DNA from: Epiperipatus broadwayi
Lineage: Eukaryota > Onychophora > Udeonychophora > Euonychophora > Peripatidae
DNA: 64,000 nt
Assembly (NCBI GenBank): GCA_028023455.1
Contig: JAQFVV010000287.1
Location: 746,001 to 810,000, forward strand
Direction: 5' to 3'
In this document: piece by piece, positions 10,711 to 22,428 of the stretch
Layout: every line of letters begins with the position of its first letter
How positions within the stretch are numbered: position 1 is the stretch's first letter
Notes under the pieces: model-generated
What the model saw: only the letters and a program-made list of their open reading frames with translations
Told to the model about the DNA's origin: nothing
The model's database searches: none
Program-made: the position numbers and the translations under genes

Positions 10711-11657
10711 TAGGGTATATGAGCACAGACTTTCACACGACCCACCACTCTCCACTCTATCTAATAATACTGATACCCTCAAGCAATATATGCTGAAAAG
10801 ATAAATAATCACCAATATACGTATTTCATGCTAAACCAGCAGTCATCAATTGGTCCAGATTATCATCTCCCACACATGTATACTATAAGTGCTCAGATAT
10901 ATATTAAGATAGACAAACTTCATATTTTAGTGGACAGGCTCCAATCTACTACACACTCCAACTCTTCAACCGTCCATCCAATTGAAAATGCTTGAAGGCC
11001 ACCCTGAGGCCGAGATTCTTGTCACACCCATGTTGACCTAAGGGCAACCCCACATGTACAGGACATAATCCATTTAATACATATGCAAGGATGGGAAATA
11101 ACCAATTACCAATATATGTATTTCATGCTAAACCAGCAATCATCAGTTGGTCCAGATTATCATCTCCCACATATATATACTATAAGTGCTCCCACACATA
11201 TATATTATAAGTGCTCAGATATAAACTTCATATTTTAATGGACAGGCTCCAATCTACTACACACTCCAACTCTTCAACTGTCCATCCAATTGAAAATCTG
11301 ATGATGGAATGGTCGAAGGCTACCCTGAGGCCGAGATTCTTGTCACACCCATGTTGACCTAAGGTCAATCTGAACCCCACATGTACATGACATAATCCAT
11401 TTAATACATATGCAAGGATGGGCAGACATCTTTACAATGTAATAACTGAAACACAGTCTTATTATATGCCTGTGTCTATATATGTAATATATAGGGTATA
11501 TGAACACAGACTTTCACACGACCCACCACTCTTCACTCTATCTAATAATACTGATACACTCAAGCAATATATGCTGAAAAGATAGTCTGTGCTCATATAC
11601 CCTATATATTACATATATAGACACAGGTATATAATAAGCCTGTGTTTCAGTTATTAC
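10711..11657 (-). repeat. array of repeat R1 ending in a 73-bp-arm hairpin
   Basis: Two direct copies of the R1 body lie at about 10807-11094 and 11107-11430 (shared TTTCATGCTAAACCAGCA, GGACAGGCTCCAATCTAC and GTCACACCCATGTTGACC). R1 head sequence (ACTTTCACACGACCCACCAC) occurs at about 10730 and again at 11510. The array closes with an inverted repeat, arms 11439-11511 and 11585-11657, nearly perfect over 73 bp. In the orientation of the better-preserved 55-kb copy this array is on the minus strand. R1 has no ORF. Confidence 0.75.
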
Positions 11658-12358
11658 AAATTCTAGTTTATTAAACTATAAAAAATATCAGTCATGGATA
11701 AGATACTATCACAAATTTTTAACTTAAAAAAATTGTTCTTAATATATTTAAATGAGATATAATAATATTTCTTTTTCTGCAAAAAAATTTTACAAATGCA
11801 AAATGTCTTAATATATATTCCATAACTATTTTTTCAAATGTCATCTTTATTAATCAAAAACAAAACTTGTTTCATCATGCTTCAATAAAATTTAATATTT
11901 TTAAAAATAATTTAATTATTTCAGTGACTTCAAAGAAATCACTATTTTTTCTTCAATATATATATAAATGAAATACTCTTAATGCGCTTTGGATTGAGAG
12001 TACTTCAATTACTTAATAAACCAATATTGGAGTATTAATCTTGTGTAACAAGGTGCGGACTGAGGAGAGCCAATGGTCCGCCAAAAGTTACAAGATAAAT
12101 GGATATAGATATTACTAACACTATTAACTAATAAAGTTATTAATAATTGTAAATACTAATATTAAATGGTGGTGGGAATAATTCAATATTAACAGTATGT
12201 TATTCGTATATTTATTTGTAGCTAGTTGTTATTTGTTTAATTTTAAAAGGGGGAAAACTGTAAAACTCGTGTTTATTGGAGTGTTTGTGGCATGGAGTAT
12301 ATATATGTGATGATTGATATATTTCAAGTAGATGGCCAGTTAAAGCAAAATGAGATCT
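11658..12358. other. AT-rich noncoding stretch with one hairpin
   Basis: An imperfect hairpin of about 19 bp at 12043-12096 joins CTTGTGTAACAAGGTGCGGAC and GTCCGCCAAAAGTTACAAG across a 15-nt loop. Otherwise nothing was recognised. Confidence 0.4.
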
Positions 12359-12830
12359 TTCTAAAATACAAACGCAGGTTTTAATACAATGGCGCCCGCG
12401 ATGACGTAGTCATAGTCCGGTTGGGTGACGCAAATGGGGAATTTCGAGGGATGGAATCACGGAAAGGGACGTGAAAGGACGAGAAGAGTGGGGATATAAA
12501 AGGAAACAGCCAGGGGATATCCTTCTTCTTCCACGGGTCCAGAGAGCTAAAGAGAACAAAAGAAAAACGTATCATGCATCGAGTGGGGTAAAAACCCTTC
12601 ACTTGACAGGCGATGAAGGCCTGCCCTACGATCCCGAAGGTGCTGCAAAGAAGATAGTTAAAGAACGCGAATTCGGTCATCGACAGCAAGGAACAATGAT
12701 AGCTACGGGGAAAACTAACTATGAGATCGTCCAGTTTTAAAGCCAGTGACATCGTAAAACATATGCCTTTGAAATGCCTAAATTCCCGGGAATGTTAAGG
12801 TAACGTGAACTATATTATTTGCTTATTGAT
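12359..12830 (+). promoter_or_regulatory. CpG-richer promoter-like island with TATA box
   Basis: This stretch contrasts with its surroundings by many CG dinucleotides and mixed base use. It holds TGACGTAGTCA (CRE/AP-1-like) near 12400, GTGACGCAAAT near 12425, and TATAAAAG at 12495-12502. A start site would then fall near 12525, in CCTTCTTCTTCC. A donor-like AAGGTAACGTGAA lies near 12800. An 89-codon plus frame (12471-12740) and a longer antisense frame overlap it, but the plus frame starts upstream of the TATA box, so neither is a convincing protein. It could be a host first exon or an LTR. Confidence 0.35.
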
Positions 12831-13832
12831 TTGCTATTAAAACAAAATCCGAGTCTTAAACGGATTGCGTCATCCATCGGAACTTTGAAATAAATTAAAT
12901 TCTCTATATTCAAAACATGTTTCAATAAAACTTTCAAACTACAAAGTCCAGGGAAGAATTTAATAAAAGAACATTAATAATATGTTGTGGTGCCTATAAA
13001 GATCCAAAGAATAAAATGCTTAATCTGTATCGTATGTGTGTGTATGCTTGACATTCTATAAAGCACGAGTTATGAATAATGGCGGGTCAATTAAATAAAT
13101 CCTAACCTTCTTATTTTATAATAAATTGTTTTAATGTTATGAATATCTGTGAATATTTTCTTTTTTTTTTTACTTTTTATTTATATTATTTTAATAAGAT
13201 GCATAGTTATAGAGCTAAAGATTTCGTAATTAATATAAAAACGTATACTCTACCTTGAACAACCGGTATGGAGGAATTTAGGGTAGGGTAGCGAGCGCAC
13301 TCATCTGAAATTAAACAAGAATTCCCCTTTTGGCAGAGAAAATCTAATCGATAAGATTGGATTTCTATAATCGTTTATTTTTTTAGATAGACAGAAATTT
13401 GGTTATGTATATCCATCCACCTTCAGTTAAAAGAAAGTAGTGTCGGAATCCATAGTTCCCGTCCACGGTCTAATGACCATCACCCCTGAGATGAGCTAGG
13501 CTAATTAACACCCCCCCCCTTTAATTACAGGGAAGGGTAAAGCGATAGTAAATATCTATCGAGTCGCTATCGGGGTATATTCTGCATCTATAGACTCCCG
13601 TGGTGTAATTCTTGTTTGTTCATCGCAAATAGGTTTGGCGCTTGGAAGCGAACACGCTATCCATAAATATGCCCGGGGATCATGCAGATAGGGCAAAATG
13701 TATATATATAAGGTTAAATCTCAAGTTAACCATAGCCCTTTTTATGAATTTACTAATACGAACCTTCAGCGGGCAAAGCGGTTCGTTATACTTGATTGTT
13801 ACAGAATATTGACCGCTGGAAAAGTTTACATA
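12831..13832. other. noncoding stretch of mixed composition
   Basis: About 13260-13800 is less AT-rich than the window average and contains a run of C (about 13511-13519) and several CG-bearing words. No frame, splice structure or repeat family was recognised. It may be decayed unique sequence belonging to the same locus as the island at 12.4 kb. Confidence 0.35.
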
Positions 13833-13834
13833 TA

Positions 13835-14760
13835 TGAGATGTGACAATTTAATTCCTGGAATGCACTTTTATAAAATATACGTGTGGAAGTGAACACTAA
13901 TCGCCATTTTTACCTTCAAAGTAGTCCTCTTGTGCATCTATACACCGATTAAAATGACATTCCCATTTCTGGAAGTACACCTGGAACTCATTTTCACGAA
14001 TACTATTGAGCAGCTGTCTCACATTCTTTTGGATATCAGTTATAGTACGTAGAAAATCTTCATTCTTTCAACACAGTTTTTAATTTGGGAAATAATCAAA
14101 AAATCACAAAAAGTTAAGTCAGGTGAATAGGCAGGCTGGTCTAATTGTGTAATTGATGTTTTGATCAAAAAGTCTCTCATAATGAGCTCTCTATGACTTC
14201 ATGTACTGTCATGATGAACGATCCACTTGTTACGTCACAATTCTCATGCCCAATTCTTTATTTAAAACTAGTCTACTTCTCAATTGCAATTTTTCAGCTA
14301 TCAATCTCACACTTAATTGTCTGTCAAACAATATTGCATCGCACCCTTTGTTAATATTAGCATCAGTCATGGTTGTTTTTGGCTGTATGCTTCTGGGCTT
14401 ATTCATCACATCTTCTTGCCATCTTTGACCACTTATGCCACTCAAACACACTTGATCTTCTTCATAGCATCATCATATGCCATTTGCAACAGTTGTAACA
14501 TTTCAGTAACACTTTGCCAATTTTCACGCAATATTTGATATTAAAACATTGCTCAAAATTTTGATCACCCATTTTTACATCATAGCGTATGCACAGATAT
14601 TTATTATCTTCTCAATAGCTAACTAACAACTACCTCTTACAGTTTAAAATTTACACATGTTAGTTTAAACATGTTCAAATATGAATACTCATGTGATTTC
14701 AATTATTAGGTCATGAGTAACACCACATGGTTATTCTGGAAATTAAATTGTCACACCTCA
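13835..14760 (-). mobile_element. internally deleted mariner-type DNA transposon
   Basis: Terminal inverted repeats of about 25 bp (TGAGATGTGACAATTTAATT at the left, its near-complement ending CACACCTCA at the right) are flanked by TA dinucleotides at 13833-13834 and 14761-14762, the classic Tc1/mariner target site. The 926-bp length is below the about 1.3 kb of an intact mariner because the middle of the transposase gene is missing. Confidence 0.92.
13898..14572 (-). pseudogene. mariner transposase pseudogene
   Basis: Mariner transposase cuts the element from DNA and inserts it at TA. Reading the minus strand from ATG at 14572, QNFEQ and VFEWHKW-like blocks represent the N-terminal helix-turn-helix region. 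LSVRLIAEKLQL and LNKELGMRIV follow at about 14230-14340. The frame then jumps straight to VHHDS (near 14215, around the second catalytic D), YSPDL and CDF (near 14120, third catalytic D of the D34D type), IPKLK-like residues and the C-terminal FQKW to DYFEGKNGD with TAG at 13898-13900. About 100 residues carrying the first catalytic aspartate are absent, and there are several stops and frameshifts. Confidence 0.88.
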
Positions 14761-14762
14761 TA

Positions 14763-16745
14763 TATTGTAATGGTAAGAAACTATTAACATCATAGAATCA
14801 TTAAAAAACATATACTACATATTTTTGTTGATCCTCCATTTATGTCACTAAACACATATATGCACATGTATAAAAGATAAATCATACCAAATGATTTATT
14901 GAAATACAATGTTGAGACATTATTTATGTATCAGGGTGTGTTGTAGATAAACAACTTTTCTAATGATCAATTTCTATGTTAGGCATCCACTTTTATCAAA
15001 AATTATATAAAGTAAAATTTTCATAATTAATATTTGGTATGATATCAAACTATTCCATTTTTCAGGTCTACAATAAATATCTACATATCCAATCATAATC
15101 AATTTACAAACTATGCATTTGAAGGTTGGTCTAAGAGTTGCACCAATAGATAGTTTTATTATTTGTATTAAAATAGGTACTTTGAGTGTCACTTCCCTAT
15201 AAAAAACTTCTGATGATGAAGTAAAATCATCTTAGGGTTTTTCCCACTAACATTCCAATACTTTTTCAGTGCAGGGTACAAATATTTAGGATCAAGCAAC
15301 CTAAGTATGCATTAGGAATGAAACAAATGGAAAAAGAATGGTACAAATACTAAATTTAATTTTATATAACACAAACAATTTTATTTGATGAATTTGATTA
15401 ATAAAAATTAATTATAGTTATATGTACATACAGATACCTATAATATAATCATGAAGACACCAAAGCACTTCTTTCACCTAAAGAAAAAGTATATAATAGT
15501 GTAATTTCTAGCCTTTGCTACTATATCAATATGTCATGTGTTTCTAATATATACATTTCTTCTTTGAACATTAACAATAGCAAATCTATTTATTTGTAAT
15601 TCAAAGGACTATTGTGTTCCCTTTTGCTTAGAATCACCACAAAATTAATTATATTCAAACACTTAAATACATTTAAAATAGACAGTAATGATACAAAATA
15701 ATAATAAAAATATTTTGCAAATATGATAGAATCTTGTTACTTTTTGGCCCAATTATATTTATATGCATTTATACAATGAAAGTTTTCATTGAGGTTTTGA
15801 TAAATAAGTATGCTTTCAGATTCAAGTATGTTCTAAAATATATATTTCATTTTTGCATAGAAGTCTGTTAATATCTCTATATCTATTTTTTGATTTCTAA
15901 TCCAATCATGATTAGAATTAAACTCTGAGGTTTTTAATTTTTAAATAGTGTATTTCTGATATCAGCAAGCTAGGCAAACTTTTGTGCAAAGGAATACTCT
16001 TCAATCATGGCAGAAAGTTAGCTACATTTTACAACATTGTTAGCTTTGGACTACAAAGTATAGCATATGTTCACCTTTAAGAAACTACATATATCCATGA
16101 ATGGAACATAGCTGATGAACAATCAGCACATAATGTTGATAGTAATCAATACAGCTGGCACTAAAGACTATTTTATAGTCATTTGATTGCTTTAAACAGA
16201 TAGTTATTATGGGGTTACTGTTGCCACAGTGAATTATCATACATATAACCTATTTCTCTTCTTTTTGGTGTTATTGAGTTAATTAAATGCCATCTCTGTG
16301 CATTATGGTAAACTTGGTCTTAATTACATTCATAGAGTTATTTACACTCTAAATCAACTCTATGTATCGTATCTCTAAATCTCTTTTGACTCTTTTATAT
16401 AGTCTCTCCAAGATCTAATCAAAACATGTTTACATAACTCAAAAAAACAATGTATTTGCTATTATTACATTGTTTTTCTTTGTTGCTAATTACCAGTTGT
16501 TGTTTTTTTTTTTGTTTCTAAATAAAATTAAACCCTCTTAAACCCATTTAGATAATCCTTTAATTTAACAACCTTCATTAAGGACAATTAATTGTTTTCT
16601 GATTGACATTTCCTAAAATAAATTATCATTCCAGAATTTCACTGAGAAAATTTCATGCTGATTTTTTTAAAGTTGCTTATAATTTTGTTAATTTTATATC
16701 TTTACTTTTAATTTTTGCATATTTAAATTCGTCTTCTTTTTATTT
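14763..16745. other. AT-rich noncoding stretch
   Basis: No gene, tandem array or element was recognised. Short frames have only low-complexity AT-driven composition. Confidence 0.45.
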
Positions 16746-16778
16746 AAGATCTAGGTGCAGTGCTCTCAGATCCAAGGC

Positions 16779-16820
16779 TCCTCACTGACGAAGGCCACAA
16801 GCCAGAAACTAGTCTGGGAT
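16779..16820 (+). ncRNA. type I hammerhead ribozyme candidate (copy 1)
   Basis: Core elements in order: helix I 5' strand TCCTCA (16779-16784); CTGACGA (16785-16791), fitting the CUGANGA consensus; helix II hairpin GGC-CACAA-GCC (16793-16803) with an A.A mismatch at its base; GAAA (16805-16808); a two-bp helix III, AC-TA-GT; cleavage C at 16814 (triplet GTC); helix I 3' strand TGGGA. Helix I is slightly weaker here than in copy 2 because one G is missing. Confidence 0.6.
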
Positions 16821-17207
16821 ATTGGATGAGTAGGCACTAGATGGGGATTTTATGCACAAGCCTTTTGGCATCCATTGATTACTCTAGCTTGCTATGTGTG
16901 GCAATACGTATAGTGAGTTTTTCCTATTTTAAGTTATACACAAGTATAAGAGGGGTTGACCATGTGATGTTTATTGGCTTAAAACCAATCCTGGCTAATA
17001 GGATAGTGACCAAAGACACCAAAATGTATGGGTACTGAACTGAGTTCAGACCCATATGACTATATAAGCTAATGGGCTTGGATTGAAAACATTAAGGTGT
17101 TTTTAGTTTAAAACTCATAGTTTTGTAGTTAAGTGGAGATAAAAGGTGGCTGCTGGAGGGTTGCATGAGATCCTAAGATCTAGGTGCAGTGCTCTCAGAT
17201 CCAAGGC

Positions 17208-17249
17208 TCCTCACTGATGAAGGCCACAAGCCAGAAACTAGTCTGGGGA
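17208..17249 (+). ncRNA. type I hammerhead ribozyme candidate (copy 2, best preserved)
   Basis: Helix I strands TCCTCA (17208-17213) and TGGGGA (17244-17249) pair over six positions with one G-T wobble. The core has CTGATGA at 17214-17220, helix II GGC-CACAA-GCC, GAAA at 17234-17237, a minimal helix III of AC-TA-GT, and cleavage after C at 17243. The very short helix III is known from hammerheads of Penelope-like elements and animal retrozymes, which usually act as dimers. The base pair next to the core in helix II is A.A instead of the usual G-C, so activity is uncertain. Confidence 0.65.
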
Positions 17250-17415
17250 TATTGGATGAGTAGGCACTAGATGGGGATTTTATGCACAAGCCTTCTGGCA
17301 TCCATTGATTACTCTAGTTTGCTGTGTGTAGCAATATGTATAGTGAGTTTTGCCTGTTTTAACAACAGTTATACACAAGCATAAGAGGTGGTGGTCATGT
17401 GATGTTTATTAGCTT

Positions 17416-18421
17416 ATTTATGAAAAGTATAGACTTTTTTCATTCTCAATATATTATTTCCATGTTAAAAAATTATGCTAAAACAGGGTCTACTTAATGT
17501 CTGCAAATATTTAAACTATACACATCGAGCTTATCTTTCTATCTTTCACATATAATATTGTATGTATTGATTTAAATTTTATCTACACATAATTGTACAA
17601 AAAAATTATCTTGAAATGCATTTTATTCATTTCATTTTTGAAATAATCTGATTTTTATATACTTACTATGAATATAACTAATTATTCAACTCTTTTCTTA
17701 TATTCTTAACTCCATAAATTTAAAATATTCTACTTAAGTAGACAATGACTGATTAACACTCACAAAACGTGTTCCAGTATCATTTTTCTCTACTTACATA
17801 ACCATACATTAATCAAACATTACATTAACTTATATTTAGTATCAACTATAAAATTAAAGTTATTAACATAATTTTAAATACTAGAGGTATCTTTGTGATT
17901 TAGAAAGAACCCATTATTTCTTAAGTTTGTATAATCACAATATATATTCAAAATTTATAATTGGGTGTATTAAATATAGTCTGTGTGTATATATATGATA
18001 AAAATATTTACTACTGATTAATCTAATTATATAAGTTTCTCTGAAAGAATGAGACCATTTAACTCTAAATAAACATTGTTTGTATTTACAACTATAAAAT
18101 GGTAAAAACATTTTGAAGGTTAATAGTAAGAAAACATGTTTTTAAAAATATATAGTTAATTATATAATCATCATCTTTATTTTTATTTTTGCAAACTGTG
18201 AAAACAATCAAAACTAGATTTGGTCTAACTATCAACCTAATAATAAAAAAAGTATTTCCAGTTAAAAGAGAAGTATATAATGCTTTTATAATTTTATAAA
18301 TATTTCTAAATATAAAAGCGTAAGGAACATTGGATATGTTTTTAACAAGGGATTGAAAATTTGCTATGCATATATATACATATATTCTGTAGGCATGTGA
18401 ATGTTCTGAATTTATAATAAA
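17416..18421. other. AT-rich noncoding stretch
   Basis: A 121-codon minus frame at 18092-18457 is low-complexity (Y, I, N, F rich) and runs into the adjacent MITE end, so it is not accepted as a gene. Nothing else was recognised. Confidence 0.45.
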
Positions 18422-18429
18422 AAAATATT

Positions 18430-19086
18430 GGTACTTGTGAGTTTTCAAATAAACCAAGATGTCAGCTCATATTTTTGATAAATATACAGTTTCAGGGCCC
18501 CCAAAAAATGTTTATTAAAAAATACCTGCTAGGAAACATGGTATTTAATAATACTGTTATTTTTTTAAAAAAAAAAAATCATTGTGGGGAAATTAATTAC
18601 AATATTTACAGTTTATTTACTTGGGGGGGGGGGGTAAATTATTAACATAAAAATGAAAATATATATATAAATACAATATTTATATTTTGTTTGTGTCAGC
18701 AGTGTGCAATCATATCATGACCATTAATGCACACTTTTGTACCCTTGGAAATAGTCCACTGCATCATGTTCTGTGACAGGATGGTCCCAAATTTTTATCA
18801 TTATGATAATTTACCAAAAAAAAAAACTGCTGACAAAATGAAACACAAAGTACAACAGTATTAAGAGCATATCATTGCTTCCCACATTATAAGTAAAAAA
18901 AATTGAAATAAAGCTTCTTAATGAAATTTATCAAAATTTATTCCTTTTTTTTAAATTTAACAATCAATTTATTAATTTTGTTTTAATTTAACAACTAACC
19001 TCCTTGGTAGATTATAGGCTCTCGAAACTGTAAATTTATCAAAAATACGGGTGCCATCTTGGTTTACTTGAAAACTCACAAGTATC
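18430..19086. mobile_element. MITE with GGTACTTGTG ends and perfect 8-bp target duplication
   Basis: Inverted arms of about 70 bp lie at 18430-18499 (GGTACTTGTGAGTTTTCAAA...) and 19015-19086. The flanks AAAATATT at 18422-18429 and 19087-19094 are identical. The interior has a G-run (about 18616-18629) and a second inverted pair (about 18608-18653 and 18790-18838) but no transposase. The same terminal sequence and 8-bp duplication recur at 44642-45009, defining a family. The GG ends and 8-bp duplication would suit Merlin or a hAT relative; the superfamily is not settled. Confidence 0.88.
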
Positions 19087-19094
19087 AAAATATT

Positions 19095-22020
19095 TTACAT
19101 ATAGTAATAACAATGCTAATTTAGCAACTCTATTAATCCAGACAAAATTAATAGGAGGCTTACAATTGCCAATTTTTTTTATTTCAACACAATTTTAAAT
19201 TTATTTCACATGAACACATATTTATCAAATAATAGGAAATGTAATTCAATGAATTAATTAAAAGAAACAATTAAAATAACAACTGAGGGATGTAGGGGGA
19301 CTCTATGGTAATGAACCATAGTAATAATATATCAAAGATATTTAAACATCTTTCCAAAATAACATCATTGAATCATAAATATAGCATATCATTAAAATAG
19401 GTGGATATCTTTAAATCTATTCTGTATGACTGGTGCATTTAAGACATTATATACAGAGATATAACTTTTATATATTTATGTCCAATCAGAAAAACAAATG
19501 ATTAATATCAAATATAATCTACAACCAGTTGCAATACTGAAATTGTCTTTATGATAATATTACGCAGACTGAGAACTATTTATTAATATATAGCCAATTA
19601 TAAAACTATCTTGCTTGATTTAGTATAGGTATGAAGCTGTAAACACAAGAGTTTGAAATGCATGGATTGCAACTCCATCACTTCTACTGCTGTAACATCA
19701 TGTGAACTGCCGACAATCCATTTGATCATTATATAATATTTATAATATTAGAGATATTAGTTTATAATAATAATAATAATAATCATAATAACTGTTAATG
19801 ACTATAATATATTACAGCTTGCTGATATAAAGTTATTCCTTAGGATTAATAGTTTATCTGACCATCTAGATTGTGAAACTCAATAAATAATTATCATTTG
19901 GCATAAAACAAATAATATGATTCCTAGAAGAGTTAGGATAAAAGACATACAAATCCGATTTAGTACTAATGGACTATTTTTAATTCATGTTAATGAAATG
20001 TTCTTAAATGTAATAGAATTATTGGGATCATAGTTAGATTACAAAAAGTCTTGCATAAGCATTCATGTATTTATTTATTTTACATGTTAAAACAATTAGT
20101 TATTGTTTTGTTGTTTGGAATTCTGATACAAAATACTATGATAGACTGCAGAATGTAAATAAAAGATTTTTTTTAGGTACATAGACATACAATTATCTAT
20201 TGTTAACAAAACTTTTCTTGTGGAAAAAAATGTTGAATGATATAACATTTCTAAAAAAAAATATTTTAGATAAAGTAGATGTATAAAACCTATTCATAAT
20301 ACAATTTATAAAATGCTTAATGTAACCAAAAGCAATGATTCATTTTAAATTAAATAATACAATCATAATTATTATAAAAACTCTGCCATAATTAGAATAC
20401 CTATGTTGTATAATAAGCTATTTTTAGATGTTGGTATTTGCAAATTGAATTTTTGTGATTTTTTAAGTCAATGTATGTAAAAGCTGTAAAAAAAAAAATT
20501 AGATTGTTATTAATATCTTGCTATATACTAAACAAATTGAACTGAATAGACTGTAAATTACAAAGAATTACTTATGAAATCAGAGCAGTCCAAAACACAG
20601 GCCATGGTAATGGTTTGTGCAGCCTGCCTATATGTATTGATACTGCAAGTAACAATTACAAGCCTTGAGATTGATACAAGTAGATTAGTAAATGAAGTTG
20701 ACCTATCAAAAATCTCTAGCTAAAGTGATATATAGAAAAGTAATGTTTTCTTATCTATTACTGAAATAATAGTGAGCTTTTAATAAAATTTATAATTACA
20801 ACTTTAAATTATCGTAATATATTTCTTACTATAAGATCTTTTCATTAACTCGTAGTAAATCGTAAGATTTCGCGAGTATTAATGTATTATAAGAATTGTG
20901 GACTTAATTTGTGAAGTATTTAATAGCTTCACACTCTTAGATCAAAACACTTCTGCTTCACCTATTTATATATAAAAAAAAGTAGGTCGAAGTAAAGAAG
21001 GGATTCTCTCTGGGATTCTCTCTTTTCTTCATAGCGTAAGCATATGTTTTAAAGACCTACAGAGGTCCCTAGTGACGATTTTTTCAGACGCTCATTGCTA
21101 AGGTTTACAGCCTTGTTAAAACTATTACTATAAATTTTTATAAATACCATAACTTCTTTTTTTATATTTGTGAATTGACTAATAAACCTAATTAATGGCA
21201 GGTATCTCCAATAATTTAATATATGTATTGTATTTATTATTTTGAATACAACCCTAAGATAATTTTTTTATGTGGTCCTTGGATTATTTACGATTGCATT
21301 ATATTATAAATCTCAGTAATCCACAGGAATAGAAGTTTTATGCAAGACAACCATATTCCATTTACAGCTTTGTCATAACAAATTTTTGAATCATTATATA
21401 AATAACTTTTTTAATTTTACTGCACTGAAAACTGCTCCAGAAATTTTTAGCAATTGAATCTAATTCTCTGCTATTTCATTAAAACACACAATGCATAAAA
21501 TTTAACATTACTTCATTTTAATGTGTAAATTATTTGTTCAATGAAGAACATCCGAATAATAATCTTCAATATGAGTTTTTATTTTCTAAAAGTCTTTCAA
21601 ATTGATTATTAAAAAAATTTCTTCGATTATTTTTAGTATATCTTTAGTCCAAGAACTTCCAATTTTAAAAACTTTTAAGCCAAACTAAAATATTGTTACA
21701 GCATAAACTTCATATAAATTTTCTTTATACTTGTATAAAACAGATTGTTTTGTGGTTTTTTATTAAAAAAAAAAACTTGCAGACTAGACAGATTTCTAAA
21801 ACAAATTTCCCATTTCATATTGTTATAGTTATTACAGGTCAGAAGTCCACTATTAAAGCTATGTTGATTCCTGGGTTTTTCCCAATTTTTTCCAGATTTA
21901 AAAAAGTAATTTAATAATAAATTACAAAAGTCAAAGATTATTTAACAAGTGTTAAACTACAGTATTGCATTAATTAGCCAAAATGTAGTTTTAGAAGGAA
22001 CTTTATTCAAAGAAAAATGT
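19095..22020. other. AT-rich noncoding stretch
   Basis: No gene is supported. A short (TAA)n run lies near 19770. A less AT-rich patch at 20990-21120 contains GGGATTCTCTCT repeated in tandem. Its TTGCTAAGGTTTACAGCC resembles TTGCTAAGCTTTATAGCC near 2655, perhaps a shared old repeat. Confidence 0.4.
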
Positions 22021-22043
22021 ATCTGCAGACATTTCAGTTTAAA

Positions 22044-22059
22044 GGGGTGGGTGGGTGGG
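22044..22059 (+). other. G-quadruplex motif
   Basis: Four G-runs separated by single T residues (GGGGTGGGTGGGTGGG) form one of the most stable quadruplex patterns. The motif sits between two direct copies of CAGAYATTTCAGTTTAAA at about 22026 and 22081. Confidence 0.85.
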
Positions 22060-22428
22060 AGAGAATTACTGTATATATATACAGATATTTCAGTTTAAAA
22101 GAAAAAATTAATACAAAACTAATCCCGCAGTAAATATTTTCAATAGCATTCAGTGAATTAAATTATTATTAAAAACATTTACAATAAATTAGGAAACAGA
22201 AAATATATCTCACTAGAGGTCTGATGGGATGATTTTTTTTATCTCTTTGTTTGATTGTCTCTAATTTGTTTTTAAATGTATTAAAATTTCTTGCATTTCT
22301 TGAAATACTTAAATTATTCCTTCACTAAACGTTATAAACATATATATATGCGCCGTATGCACAGATAATGAAGCTAGAAAATATATGTTTAAAAGCAAAA
22401 TTTTACTATTGTAAAGATAAGTGCACCT

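Larger units (their letters stand above)
16746..17415 (+). repeat. direct dimer of hammerhead-ribozyme repeat, 429-nt spacing
   Basis: Two direct copies share AAGATCTAGGTGCAGTGCTC through CATGTGATGTTTATT: 16746-16981 and 17176-17415. Between them, 16982-17175 holds sequence that also precedes the copy at 52.98 kb (GATAAAAGGTGGCTGCTGGA). Each copy contains a hammerhead-like core, and the predicted cleavage positions (after 16814 and after 17243) are 429 nt apart. This matches the arrangement of a retrozyme dimer or a pair of Penelope terminal repeats. No ORF lies within the unit. Confidence 0.8.

Noticed and set aside
11290-11330. Hammerhead core in repeat R1 (CTGATGA followed by TGGAATGGTC and GAAGG)
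   Set aside because: The required GAAA is missing in every R1 copy (GAAG, CAAA or AAAG instead), and no helix III or helix I pairs.
12381-12752. 123-codon minus frame and 89-codon plus frame as proteins
   Set aside because: They overlap each other on opposite strands in a short GC-richer island; the plus frame starts upstream of the TATA box. Neither has family motifs.
18092-18457. 121-codon minus frame as a gene
   Set aside because: Low-complexity composition driven by AT bias, and it starts inside the MITE terminus.
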